The notes beneath the pieces were generated by a model. The model worked only from the letters and a program-made list of their open reading frames with translations, was not told where the DNA came from and made no database searches. Positions 47,491-59,627 of a stretch of DNA of 64,000 bases are shown piece after piece (position 1 is the first letter of the stretch; each line of letters starts with the position of its first letter). The stretch spans positions 3,860,987 through 3,924,986 of the forward strand of contig CALNVZ010000649.1 in the NCBI GenBank assembly GCA_940671915.1, written 5' to 3'. Made by a program: the position numbers and the translations under genes. Source of the stretch: Paracentrotus lividus (Eukaryota; Echinodermata; Echinoidea; Camarodonta; Echinidae).

Positions 47491-49084
47491 CTGGAGAAAA
47501 AAAATTAATTGAAATATTACACATATGATATGATAAATTATTATCTAGGTGTAAAATACAGCATCATTTCCCCCCATCATAATCGTCAGTAACCATGGCA
47601 ATAATGTTAACTCAGTAAACCATGGAAAAGGCAAAAGGGCATGGGGAGACAAATCTGGTTGTTCAAACCCCGACGCTATAACTTTACTTACACCTACTTT
47701 TCATTTGATACATAAAAAAATTATGTTAAAACAGTTTCAACTGTTACACCCGATTTTTGCATCAAATGAAGGGTTTGCAACCAAAAGGCGCTAAATCCAC
47801 TTTTAAGTTATTGAGAAAAAAAAAATCTTACAAGATTCTTTTATGTACCAAACTAAATATTGAAATGCACAAAATATATAGATTATTATCGCAAATTAAC
47901 ACAATGCCTATAAGGAGATAAAGGTGAAGATAATAAGTTGCCATGGTATTATATGTGTTATCAGTGTTCTTTTGAAAGTTGGTTTTCATATCACTTTTTA
48001 CACTTGCATTATGAACAAAGACATAAACTGCGTAATAACAAAATAATCATTTGGAATGATATATAAAAAAATTATTGTAACAGCATTATTTAGTACTCTT
48101 TATGATGGTTAATTATACAGGGCGATTATAAGCATAAAACTTTATCAGATCTACTTAATAAAGGAAAATTAAGTAAATATAATTATTGATATATGGCCAA
48201 CAGAATTAAATCCTTATTCCTGTCCCCATTCTTAATTCTATTCTTGATTTTTTAGATCAAGCTTTTCAGCCAAAGCTGGTGACCCCTTTTTTATAAGCTC
48301 TGCTTTCTCCGGGGTCTCTAAACAATCATTGTATGTTTATTTATTTTTTAATGTTTATATTACTTTGATTGTACTTTGTATTTTGATGGTTAGAAAAATG
48401 AAATGACATAAAAGCTTAACACAATTATTTTTTTTTGTCCGGATTTTAAATTCGGCAATATCTTTGGCGTCACAAGAAGGCATGAAATAATAAGGAACGA
48501 GAATAAAAAAAGTGACACAGAAAACGCGTTTCACTTGGCATTCAAACATCAGTCCCTGTTTCTTCGTGGGGGATTTGTTTTAGAGGGGTAAATCCTTTTT
48601 GAAGTGTATAGGCCACAATATTATTTTAAAATTTCAAGTACAATTATTATCCTCGTTTAAATATATTCCATGATTACATTTGAGAATTTGATAAATCAGC
48701 GTTTACTTCATACTTTGGCAGATGCAAATTGGTATGAAACCATAAAATATTTAGATACAAGCCAAATCCTCACACATTAATGGTCATTCCTTCTTGAAAT
48801 GTACGGTCTGTGTCAAATAAAATGGTACAAGTGGAAAACATTTTTTTAAAGTATGAAAATAAATCACATTCTAAAAGTGTTTGAAATTTCCATAAAGTAG
48901 GAAAATAAGGCTTTCTTCCGCAATCTTTTTCATCCCATTTGGTGCCGTAGATCTTGAGATATGATCAGTTTTCTATAATCAAGGAAAAATGTACTGTGCG
49001 CATTCTTTTCTATGGTTTCGCACATAATAGTCATGAATTCAGCGCACTATATATATGCATGTACATATTTTTTTTAACTCTTAA

Positions 49085-49580
49085 AGGGGAAGTTCACCCT
49101 GGAATTTTGTTGGTCTTAAAAAATGAAGAACAATAATTAAAAAATATTAGTCCAAGTTTGATGAAAATCGATCAAAAAATAGCGAAGTTATGAATATTTA
49201 AAGTTTTGATTCTGTGACGTCACGTGCGAGCAGCTCTCCCATTGGTTGTGTATGTAAATTCCATAAATTTGTCTTTTTGTCATGGTTCTTGATGAAGGAA
49301 TGGGCCAATTTGATAAAGTCATTTATATGAACATATGTTTGATGGTATATCGACCGCACAGGTGACATAATTAATTTCTTCTGAAAAAAAAGACATTTTA
49401 TGGAATTTACACTACATAACACATAGGAGACCTGCTCGCATATGACGTCACAGAATCAAAACTTTGAATAGTAATAATTTCATCATCTTTTGGTCGATTT
49501 TCTCCAAACCTTCACTCATATTTTTCTTTTATTTTTCTGCATTTTTTAGAACCAATAAATATCCAGGGTGAACCTCCCCT
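49085..49580. mobile_element. TTAA-flanked palindrome, AAGGGGAAGTTCACCCTGG ends
   Basis: Ends TTAA|AGGGGAAGTTCACCCTGG and CCAGGGTGAACCTCCCC, with TTAA on both sides (49081-49084 and 49581-49584). The arms share TTTTGATTCTGTGACGTCA with its inverse TGACGTCACAGAATCAAAA near 49443. About 496 bp. A TTAA target duplication points to piggyBac-like or Kolobok-like mobilisation. Confidence 0.9.
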
Positions 49581-50607
49581 TTAAATGATCACAGCATAGG
49601 AGCTATAATTAATTCAACCCAATGTCATTTTTTTCTTGGTTTATTAACTTTTTATTGAACATAATTATTACAAAATTCTTTTAGGAATCAAATGATGGAT
49701 AGTTTCTCTTCATAAATATTAGTGTATAAGATGGTATAAATTATCACCCTTCCATTTGATACGGTATAGCTGAAAAGTGAAAAATGGGGCACAATTATCC
49801 CAGTCTGTCTCTACATGGTTGCCGATTTGTAATCAATCGCAAATGTAAACAAATCTGAAACACTCATTAAATCTTTTATTTGATTTCATCCAAACGTTCC
49901 CAATCTGTCTCCAATAAAGTTATCTAAATCGTATCGCGATTAATTTATTCGAAAAGTGACTTCCACTTTAATACCATACTCAGAAGAATAAAACAATCGT
50001 TAAATAACTTTTTTTTATTTGTTTTATGAGGGTGGAATTCCCAGGCTTCAAACAGTGGCTTTCTTTACCCCGCAGGGTCACCGTCAATAAACACCACTCT
50101 CATCGTATGTTATTATAACCGTGGCAAAACGTAACGAAACTAAAATATACATATCTATAAATTACTTCACATTGTTTTAATACTAAATATGAATTCGTCA
50201 TTCTACAAGCATGCGAGCTATGCGAGTATGCGTAAAGTGGAAAAGGGTACGTTTTGTTGTTCATAATATTAAGACTGTCTGAAGTATTTATCATGTTCCT
50301 CAAAAGCAGGAATCGTAAATGAGGAAATATCAAATACAATGATATTAATTTGAACTATTTTGCAATACTGATGAAGCATAATTTTTTTGTATTATCAAAT
50401 TGTGAATTAAGAATTCTTAAACAAACAAAAAAAATTTAGCCCCCAATCACAGTGACATTTTTTTGGGACGCGCTGTTTAAAACTTGGATCTGAAAACATT
50501 TTAGAGTGAACCCGCCACCAAATGCTTTAGTAAATCAAAGGAAATATATAAGTAAGGATTGGCATTATTACAGCTGAGCCGTATCAGAGAGTATTTTACT
50601 ATCATAA

Positions 50608-50767
50608 CAGTGGCGGATCTATGATTAACATATAGGAGATGCTTGGCCCGATTGGGGGGGGGGGTGGGGGGCACTGCCTATTTTCCGATTTTTTAAAACA
50701 CAGTCAATATGCAGTTTTCAAATTATAGGGGGCGCCTCCCATGCGACCCCGCCTGGATCTGCCACTG
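50608..50767. mobile_element. hAT-like MITE, CAGTGGCGGATC ends
   Basis: Left CAGTGGCGGATCTATG and right CTGGATCTGCCACTG are inverted. The inside carries a poly-G run, GGGGGGCACTGCC and GGGGGCGCCTCCCATGCG. 160 bp. No clear 8 bp duplication at its borders. Confidence 0.75.
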
Positions 50768-50797
50768 CCAGTATCAAGCATTGAAAACAAAGATATA

Positions 50798-51678
50798 GGG
50801 GAGACTGGGGTAATTATGGCCCCCTTTTTGACATTTCCTATTACTACCATTAAATGAAAAGTCCAATTATATTCTTAGCGTGTAAAAATAAAGTCAGTCT
50901 ATACATATACCTATAATATACACAAGAAATTATAAACCTGTTATTTTTCATTTGCATATTTTTGTTAAGAACGTTGGGGGCCACAATTACCAAAAGTCAG
51001 TCTATACATATACCTATAATATACACAAGAAATTATAAACCTGTTATTTTTCATTTGCATATTTTTGTTAAGAACGTTGGGGGCCACAATTACCCCACGG
51101 GTTGGGGTATTTATGGCCCCTATTGTAATGACTGTATGAATTCAAAGATATTATGCTAATTTAATCAATAATTGGTTCAGCCAAAATGTTGAAATTTTCC
51201 AGTCATAGCAATACATATATTCATGTAGATAATCATACAAGTGAATGTCCCCATCTACGCTTATACACTGTTTATGCATTTGGGGCCATAATTATCCCAA
51301 GTGACATTTTCAATTTGATCCCTCTTTATACAGCTTTAGTATTGAAGATATTCAGGTTGAAGTTTTTTTGTTGTTGTTGTGTTTGTTAGTTCCTATTGTT
51401 TCTGTTTTAATCAAAATTTCATCTCAAGTGATTTTAATTTATGATATCACACCCCAAATATAAAAGCAGACTTGCCACTTTCAACGAACAGAATTGTCAT
51501 TGCCGTACATTTTAGGCTCCCCTAAGCACAAAATTTAAAGTAAATGGCTTATTTTTCCCATATGATAGTAGGAAGAGTTTAGCTAGGCATTATGTAAAAA
51601 ATAAATTATCATTGTGTAATGCAGCAAAGAATTATCAGCTGTCAAAGACGAAGGGGCCATAATTACCCCAGTCTCCCC
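50798..51678 (-). mobile_element. TA-flanked GGGGAGACTGGGGTAATTATGG element, copy 2
   Basis: Same ends as 30580-31432, in the opposite orientation. The left border is TA; the right is TC, presumably a mutated TA. It carries an exact-looking 103 bp tandem duplication (50891-50993 and 50994-51096) that copy 1 lacks. Internal iterations of the end block occur near 51085-51122 and 51281. Confidence 0.9.
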
Positions 51679-52784
51679 TCAGATAAACAATGACGAAGGT
51701 ATCTTGTAATTTCTGAATGCTCTCTGAACGAAGAGAATCGGAAATTGTTCTTGATAACACCCAATCGTCGCTGCCAAAATGGAAGGCGCTTGGAGTCTGT
51801 TTTATTTTCGAGGACGATCTTTATAAGTTGATTATCTTGGAAATCCAATAACATTCCCAAGAATTAGTTTGGTTCCTCCCAAGTATAAATTATTATATTT
51901 GAAAAAGAAATAAACTTGAACCAGAGTCAATAAGACCTATTTACGCAACACAAGTTGTACTATTACGTATGGACGTGGTATATTGATGCCGATATAACCC
52001 AATAAGAACACAAACTTTAATCAGGTCCGCTTCGGAAAGATAACTATATTGAGATCGCCTCGGAAGTGATATTTTGTCCTATCACCAACTTTGATTATTT
52101 GCTTACTAGTACTTAATAATATATTGCTCTCTCTATCTTTTTCTGATCTCTATATCTCTTTGTCCATATTTTTCACATAATGTTCTTCATCTCTATCCCT
52201 CATCATTGCTAACTTGTTATAACTTTGGTATCAAAGCAGTTCACGGCCAGACTATAATATAACAGAAAACCTTTAAGTACCGTTCTTTAGAATGGAAAAG
52301 AGAAAACAAGTATTGGGTGCAAATTTACGATTTGCCTCATACTTCGCGGGACAGTTGCTTCGTCTTTCATCAAACGACCCATTGCACCCACTTTGTGTCA
52401 AGATATTAAAACAGACTTCACCAACAACAAAACGGTCACCGTATTTTGGTGGCGGTCGCACTTTAACACGAGGGCGTCGTAAATTTGCCCCAAAGTTGTG
52501 TTTTTCAATTATTTTTAGCAAAAGTTTACGAACCTTTGCTCCTCTGTTGACCCTCGGTAAGGCCGCAACTTGGCGACGGAGGCTCGCTCTGTTTTTGAAG
52601 GTTAATGTGGGCTATTGCAATATTTTATTGGATGCTGGAGAATGATCGGTTTTAAGTCATCGAATGAGTTTGTATGTTTAACATGACATTGGAAGGCTCC
52701 TCCATTGTAATATATATATATATCTTTTAAATTCAGAATACCATAATCACATTATTATAATTTTGAGGTCAATTGTGAATACGG
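51679..52784. other. Intron sequence; imperfect inverted repeat with open frames on both strands
   Basis: At 52292-52645 a 117-codon plus-strand frame and an 82-codon minus-strand frame overlap. TGCAAATTTACGA near 52319 and TCGTAAATTTGCCCC near 52478 form a loose inverted pair, so the region is more likely an old palindromic element than an exon. No known protein signature. Confidence 0.4.
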
Positions 52785-52965
52785 TGTTGGTGATGATGGT
52801 GACAACGGTGATAATGACGATGACGATGATGATGATGATAATGGTATTTGTGCTGGTGAAGGTGATGATGATGGTGGTTATGATTGTGGTGGTGGTGGTG
52901 ATGGTGGAGGTGGTGGTGGTGATGGTGATGATGATGATAATGATGGTGATGGTGATGGTGATTGC
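52785..52965. repeat. (GAT/GGT)n microsatellite
   Basis: Imperfect GATGAT and GGTGGT array inside the Prrx intron. Open frames on both strands are artefacts. Confidence 0.9.
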
Positions 52966-53663
52966 ACGATGTAAAATATGAAAACATGGAAATGCGGGAA
53001 AATGGGCAAAGTAAAGACGAAAATCATAAGAGCTTACACTCATCTAATCGCATTATCTTTCGTAATTTATAACTCGCACATACTTTACTAACGCAAGACC
53101 TTTGGCGATAATGGTCAAAATCTAAGACGCTATTGCAATGGTATGGCACTGCAATCTCCAAAAATATGAAAGATTACTTCATTTCCTGATTTTGACAAAA
53201 TCATATATGTCATACTTTTGTTCAGTACCAACAAAAAAATCCCCAGATTTTCACACCCCTCTTATCATCCAACGTTTTCTGCCAGAACTCAAATGCCCCT
53301 GGTGTATATCAGAACGTTGCTGAGTATCGATACCAGGCATGAATTATTGCTCGATTCAACCGATTTAATTTATCCCAAAAGTGCACTTGGACCGCATTAA
53401 TTGCCTTTCTTGGCACAGAGCAAGTAGCTTCCTTCACGTATATCTTTCATTCAGTGAGAGAGAGTATATATATTTTTTGTTCGTGTGTTTAGCTAGTTTT
53501 GACATTAAGCATGTACATTTTTGTGACAGAGTCATGTTGTCATTAAACATAGAACATTTCAATTTCACATCTTATTTATTACTCTCTGTTATCTCTGTAT
53601 CTATCTCATGTCTAATATCCCCGCATTCCCTCTTCATTATACCCCTAAATATAACGTATTGGG

Positions 53664-53724
53664 CCTAGTGGTTATATCAGCGACAACGGTGAGGTATAAG
53701 GTTCGAAACCCCGTTTCTACATGA
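53664..53724 (+). pseudogene. tRNA-like fragment (A and B boxes)
   Basis: CCTAGTGGTTATATCAGCG resembles an A box and AAGGTTCGAAACCCCG a B box, at tRNA-like spacing. The arms do not fold into a convincing cloverleaf. It sits 46 bp from the element at 53770. Confidence 0.45.
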
Positions 53725-53769
53725 CTATTGTATACAGTCATGTATATCCTATCAAGGTCATGGACATTA

Positions 53770-54629
53770 GGGGAGACCGGGTATGGACGTTACAAAATTC
53801 ACATTTTGGGCCAGATAATTCTAATGAAAGAACTCACGCACTCCATATTGGGTCTGTAGTTAGCCTATTATGTTGGGTAAAACATGAGGCATATAAAACT
53901 TGAAAACATGTAAACACTAATTAACTATAGCTTAATTAGTGAAGACATTTTTTTGTAACAACCTACCCCATATACGGGGTAGGTTGTTACACCATACGGG
54001 GTCAATTGTTACAATATGTAAACATACGGGGTAAGTTGACAATGTGTAAATCTCTTATACCATACTTTAATTTCAACTTTCCAGTTTCTTGACATCGTTA
54101 ACAGTAGATCAAGTAGAGCTCTAGAATAGACAAAGGTAATAATAGAAAGGGAAAAAAATTCACACCTAAAAATTGAGACAAAATGTAATTTTACATATGT
54201 AATGTAATTAGGGTAAGTTGTTACATCAACATGGGGTATAGGTTGTTGTAACAGCCTACCCCATGGGTGATTTTACACACAGAAATCAACTCTAGCACAG
54301 TCATTAGGCAGAATTACAGGGCATGGCTAAGGGGTTTATTAGTGACATACATGTACTATATTTACAATACCAGACTATCATCATTTGCCTTCAGTTGAAA
54401 GAGCTATTACAAATTTCAATTTTTGTCAAAAATTTACTTTGAACTGTAAAAAATGGTTTTTGTTGATTTACTTTTTAATAAAACAACTGAGAAACCTCAC
54501 GACCGGCAGTTCATCACAGCTATGTTTAGGCTGTATATAGATGCCAGTGAGCACATCCTCTCTTGTTCCATCTTAGCACACTGAGAACTGTAACAACTGA
54601 CCCATGTAACTTCCATACCCGGTCTCCCC
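53770..54629 (+). mobile_element. TA-flanked GGGGAGACC element, copy 2
   Basis: Full-length match to 22119-22976 with only small differences (860 against 858 bp) and TA at both borders (53768-53769, 54630-54631). Internal GTAACAACCTACCCCATAT / ATACGGGGTAGGTTGTTAC iterations are kept. No open frame. Confidence 0.92.
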
Positions 54630-54631
54630 TA

Positions 54632-55466
54632 CTGGTATCCATCTGGACGAATGTTTTGATTTCGGATAATAACTTATAAAAACAAAGGTATTTTTGTGTA
54701 GTTGTTGTTGTTGTTGTTTTTATGTTTATGTTGCTGTTGAGCCGATTTTGCGTGTAAAAATTTTAAAAAAAAATAAAAATAAATCATATATTTTTTTTTA
54801 AATACTGCACCTTGTAGAGAACGAGGAGAGTATTAATGCACTTTCAAGGGAGAAAACTGTAGCATTTTTTTAAATAGGATGACAGATTTGTCCAGTCGGA
54901 CAGATATCACCGGCTGTATATGCCTTTAATTCCCAAGACCATATTTTCGATCGTGCACCAAACTACATTTACACTGAATCCATGACATTGGCTTATACAC
55001 AGAGTATTACCTTTAACTTGCGATTTGATGAAAGGGTATACTGTAATATTCGGTCTTGTTGACTTGTCTTTTGGAAAGAAACAGCCTTGGTGAAATGGGT
55101 GGCCGGTAGGAAACCTCGACTTTATTTCACTTTAATTATACTCACGAGAAAACTTTGGACGTTCACTGTTTTTGTTTCGATGCAAAACAGATCAATATTT
55201 TGCCTAGATCCCACGGATAAAGTGGCCAAAATATGAAACCGTCACAAATGCCAATACGCAGTGTGAACAATTTTCAGACCATTTCGTAAGAGATTCGTAA
55301 GAACTACTGAGTTCTAGGAAGGCCGTGCGAAACCATACTTAGCAGACCGTTCGTAAGGTTCGAAGTTTGGTCAATTTTTTTATCCAAGATTGTATTACAA
55401 TTCGTACGAACATCGTAAGAACGTCGAAAGAAAGCCGTAAGAAAGTAAGCTCCATCTACCGGAATC
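54632..55466. other. Intron sequence, no gene; CGTAAGAA-rich patch
   Basis: At 55280-55445 several CGTAAGA and TTCGTAAGG units occur in a CG-richer patch, perhaps the remnant of another palindromic element. Elsewhere AT-rich. Confidence 0.4.
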
Positions 55467-56240
55467 TTAAAGGGAAGCTCTGGACCCAAAATAATTTGCT
55501 TTTATAAAAAGCAGAAAAATTAGAAAAACAGAATAAAACAAGTTTGAAGAAAATCGGACTAATAATAAGAAAGTTATGAATATCTTTACAATGCACAAAA
55601 ATTGATCGCTATACCAAATTGGCAACACTGTCACAAAGCTGTGATATCACACTCACAGGGGCACAACTTTCCATGCATTTTCTATATGGTTTTATGATAA
55701 ATTTTCACTCTATTTGTTAAGAAACTGTTTTTCTCATAACTTTGGCCAAGATAATATTGATGGCAATATGCTATTGCATCTATACATAATTGTAAAATCA
55801 GCAACCCATCTATAAATACAAAAAACAAAGATTTTAAATGGTTTTCAGTATAGAAAAAAGATAATCATGAATGTTGAATTTTATGAAAAATATCACTTTT
55901 CTTTTGAAATGTCATTATGATTCTCATTTTATCAAAATATATAGATGCAATAACATATTGCCATCAATATATATTGGCCAAAGTTATGAGGAAAACAGTT
56001 TCTAACAAATAAAGTGAAAATTTATCATAAAATCATATAGAAAATGCATGGCAATTAGTTGTGCCCCTATGACATCACAGTTGCCAATTTGGTATAGCGA
56101 TCATTTTTTTGTGCGTCATACAGATATTCATAACTTTCTTATTATTAGTCCGATTTTCTTCAAACTTGATTTAATCTGTTTTTCTAATTTTTCTGCTTCT
56201 TATAAAAGCATAATTTTGTGGCCATATTTTCATTTTTAGA
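55467..56240. mobile_element. Large palindrome starting TTAAAGGGAAGCTCTGG
   Basis: Arms of about 340 bp pair closely. Examples are GACTAATAATAAGAAAGTTA with its inverse near 56137, GGCAATATGCTATTGCATCT with AGATGCAATAACATATTGCC near 55945, and TTATGATAAATTTTCAC with its inverse near 56018. The left border is TTAA; the right terminus is decayed. The inner GAAAATCGGACTAA... AGTTATGAATAT layout also occurs in 49085-49580, so the two may be related. Confidence 0.85.
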
Positions 56241-57883
56241 GCAACATATCAGAAGCGTCGGCTTTATTAACAATTTCACAGCAATGTTTGGTTTCAACGA
56301 AGTTAAAACTTTACTTTCTTATTGTTTCTGTTTTATTTATTTTTTTGCAAATTAATTTTCACATTTTTATTCCTTATAAATATGATATAATTGTTCTTAG
56401 ATTTGAAAAGTTATATTAAATGATAAAGAGGTAATGCGATATAATGAGGGTATACGAGGCAGTTTGTGGCTGGTATTGCAGTCCCTGATGATTTTTTCGA
56501 ACACACCGTTACAGTAGTTGATCAGCAGTGCAGCTATTGTATATAATCATTTTTATTTTTCAATCCAAGCGTAACAAAGAAAACGTCATACACCACAAAT
56601 AATTATCCTTACACGGACTATATGAAATATCGATACAAAATAGGAGACAAAAAAAAAAAAAATAAATAAAAAATCTACGGTGCGTATCAAAAATGGTACA
56701 ATACAAAATCATAATTTCTCCTATGGTCCGTAAACGGTAAGCATTTGAACCCCTTGTATGCCTATAGTGTTTGAGTTTTGTTTTCCCATGACGTTCGAGA
56801 AAAAAAAATTATTGATTATTTCAAATTTCATGTAGCGAAATATTTGCTGAGGGTAGCATGTAATCCTCTTTATTTTATTTTTTAAGAATGTGATGACTAT
56901 CATTCCGATTCTTTGACAATCACATGACACAGGTCAACTTAACATTACTCACAATGTTATGTTTCGAGGTCAAAGATCAAGGTCAAGTTTGTTACTTGAT
57001 ACGGGATTGATCTTGACATGCAAAAACAACAACTTGAAACGGCATCCGGATTCTCCTCGTTTATTTCTGTCGGTATTTTGTGATTTGTTTTCTCTCCCAA
57101 CTCTCTATCCTAAATGGCAATGCTTCCTATATACCATTTTGTAAAGTCCTACCCCTCCAACCCTCCCACGAGGCAAAGCTGAACTTTCGATTCTTCTCAT
57201 TCTCATTTCCTTTTTGTTGGGAGGGGGGGGGGTAAAAATTTCAAGATTTTGGCAATGTACCGCCCCATCACTGACGTAATGGAGTTAAGAGGCTAGGGGT
57301 GGGGTTGCGGGTCATCGACTTTTAACAACTGAAATCTGTTTTTCTTGTTTTAAAAATTCTCACAACCGAGACAGGGGCAGGGGTGGACCAGAAAGGGTGA
57401 TTCCCCAAAATATACAACTGATGTTTATGTAGCAATTTACCATTGCCGGAAACTCTGTTGCACGGTACTTTACTGTAATTTGAGTTTACAGTAAGTATAA
57501 TTCTCACTAGCTACAGTAATTTTTTTACAGCTATCCCTTAGAAATACCGCCCATCCATTTTACTGAAGCCATTCACCTATACAAGAACGATTAAAAAAAT
57601 AATACGATTATGCAGTAGCGGACGCAGACGGAGTCACACAATGAAAGTACCGGGCCCATGCGTAAACGTAATACAGCCGCTTTTGTCCACAGACAAATGT
57701 ATTCAATCCGATTTTCTTGGATCCGCGCCTGTTATGGGATAGAGCAACGTCCTTCTGGCGCTGCTAAGCGGCTGCCGGGCCCACGAGAAAAGGGGCAAAA
57801 CAAATATCCGGTCATCTTTGTTTCGGACAATAAAATTTGGAGCATTTTTTTTATGAAGAAGCTAAATAAATTTCCATCTCAAT
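56241..57883. other. Intron sequence, no gene seen
   Basis: AT-rich, with poly-A at 56650-56662 and poly-G near 57222-57231. At 57612-57730 GTAGCGGACGCAGACGG and TTGGATCCGCGCC may be worn ends of a hAT-like relic. Confidence 0.4.
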
Positions 57884-57887
57884 TTAA

Positions 57888-58303
57888 AGGCCACCGCACA
57901 CCTTACGATTGGTCTGCGACCCGATTGTGGAATAAAACGTCATAACATTGATGGGGATACTTTAGAAATATAACATCATACTGTGCAGAGTCCTAAATCA
58001 TCTCAGGAATACTAATATGTTCAAATCAGTAATTATGTAACCTCCTTATTAGAATAAAAGCGAATTCAATACCTAATCGTAATGACGTCACAGCAATCGC
58101 ACGACTGGCTACGATTTCAAACCAATTTGCCCTTTACTCCTAAATAGAGACTTGCAATTTTCCGAAATTCGATATCAGTATTCTTATGGTTAATTTAAAC
58201 CTCTAATGATAAGATCCTATTCATTCATACTTTCGGAAAATAAGCAAAATGCGATTTGTTCCAAAATCGGATCGTAGACCAGTCGTAAGGTGTGCGGTGG
58301 CCT
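57888..58303. mobile_element. Palindromic MITE next to the Prrx homeodomain exon
   Basis: Ends AGGCCACCGCACACCTTACG and CGTAAGGTGTGCGGTGGCCT are inverted, followed inward by ATTGGTCTGCGACCCGATT / AATCGGATCGTAGACCAGT. The left border is TTAA (57884-57887), the right TTAG (58304-58307). About 416 bp. Its right end lies 19 bases from the end of the exon at 58323, that is within the first 20 bases of the intron. Confidence 0.9.
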
Positions 58304-58322
58304 TTAGTTATATCGTCCTTAC

Positions 58323-58531
58323 CTGAACTCGTGCTTCGGTAAGATCGACCTTCTTCGCAAGCTCTTCGCGTAAGAAAGCATCGGGGTAGTGTGTCCGTTC
58401 AAACACTTTCTCCAGAGCGTCTAGCTGAGCAGTGGTAAATGTGGTCCGATTTCTGCGCTGTCGTTTTGATTTGGCCGAGATGATACCGTTACTGTCTGAT
58501 AGCGAACCGCATGAACCATCGTCTAATAAAC
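58323..58531 (-). CDS. Prrx: Prrx-type homeobox protein, homeodomain exon
   Basis: 209 bp between the acceptor TTTCTAATCAG and the donor GTAAGG. Two leading bases complete a split codon, then 69 residues follow. A short acidic/Ser linker ([15 protein letters not shown]) and basic SAKSKRQ precede homeodomain residues [20 protein letters not shown] and [20 protein letters not shown], ending EARVQ, which joins in phase 0 to VWFQNRR in the exon at 47143-47490. Nearly every residue that separates Prrx from other paired-class groups is present ([25 protein letters not shown]). The assembled homeodomain is a normal 60 residues with Arg5, Gln50 and Asn51. The exon encoding the N terminus was not found within the window. 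Confidence 0.96.
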
Positions 58532-59405
58532 CTGATTAGAAAGAAAAAAAAAAAATAAATAAATAAATAAAGGAGTTGATAAGAACACAAATAAGAAGTT
58601 TATATAAATTTTGCAATTTTTTAATGACGTCCGTTAATATTCGCTTTTGATATATCTTACATTTATTTCTATATATTTGGATATATATATCTTTTTCTTA
58701 ACTTACCTTAAGATTATACAACTATAATTATATACATCCAATTGCTAGTTATGGATTTAGAATTATTTGTATATTTTGGACATATTGGTATTTTTGTTAT
58801 GTTTCAAGGCCCTGAAGAAGATTAAAATCGAAAGCTTTGCAGAATAAAAGAGGCATACACAGATTAAGAAGTACGACTGGCGTTTCAATTCTTCATTTCT
58901 TTCACTTATATATGATAATAAAACACAGAAATCTAAAGTCCTAAAGTATTCACGTGGTGTATTTGTAAGGAGAAAATAATTCCATTACAGTTCTACACGA
59001 CATTATGTATTACGTTATCAGTAACAGTGTAATAGATAATAACTTTTAAAAAATATGTTTAAAACCTCGATATTACAACAAATAAAACATCAAAAAAGGT
59101 CATGAACTCTGGTAGCACTTTTCTAAAATCCAAGGGAAATAATTAATAAGCTAATAATATCATAACGCTGTCTAGCGGGCATGGTGATGATAACTATCTT
59201 AATTTTTACTCCTCGACTTGACCTTTTCATATTTTGACATTCACTTGTTAGTTAGTCATCGCGAAAAAACTGTGAGAGGGGTAATTACTATTGCGAAGAG
59301 TCCATCGACGAACAACCTGTAATAAAACTATGAATGATTAATTATTTCTGTGTATTGTCAATGTTAAGCGCCCCTCAATAAAGAGGGAGATAAATATTAC
59401 CTTTA
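58532..59405 (-). other. Upstream Prrx intron, no exon recognised
   Basis: AT-rich with an (AAAT)n run at 58552-58571. Searched by eye for the conserved N-terminal FSVxHLLDLEE-like block of Prrx proteins without success. Confidence 0.4.
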
Positions 59406-59627
59406 TTATTGGTTTTTCCGGCCAATTTTCAACTCTTTGCAATCGAATTCGTTTATGTTCATTCAATTTAAAAAATACTTCAGGGAGCGGAGCTATATCG
59501 GTCAATTGATTTAACTTTAACGTTTAGATTTTTAATCGCGATCACGTTTCGGACGAAAGTGCTTGTAAGAAATGTCAAATTGAACTGAGATATAGTTAAC
59601 TTTAAACTTGAACGGGAAAACCTATAT
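59406..59627. mobile_element. Relative of the GGTTTTCCCGGCCAATTT element
   Basis: Left TTGGTTTTTCCGGCCAATTT and right AACGGGAAAACCTATA are imperfectly inverted. Shorter (222 bp) than the copy at 9860-10316 and more decayed. Confidence 0.5.

Larger units (their letters stand above)
47491..58322 (-). other. Prrx: 10.8 kb intron splitting the Prrx homeodomain
   Basis: On the minus strand it begins GTAAGGACGATATAAC after CAG and ends TTTTCTCCAG. It contains at least seven recognisable mobile elements plus a (GAT)n array. No additional exon was recognised. The remainder (47.5-49.1, 51.7-53.7, 54.7-55.4 and 56.3-57.9 kb) is AT-rich unique sequence where cis-regulatory elements could lie. Confidence 0.85.

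Noticed and set aside
52292..52645. 117-codon plus-strand frame in the Prrx intron
   Set aside because: A loose inverted repeat underlies it, there are frames on both strands, and no known signature; more likely part of an old element.
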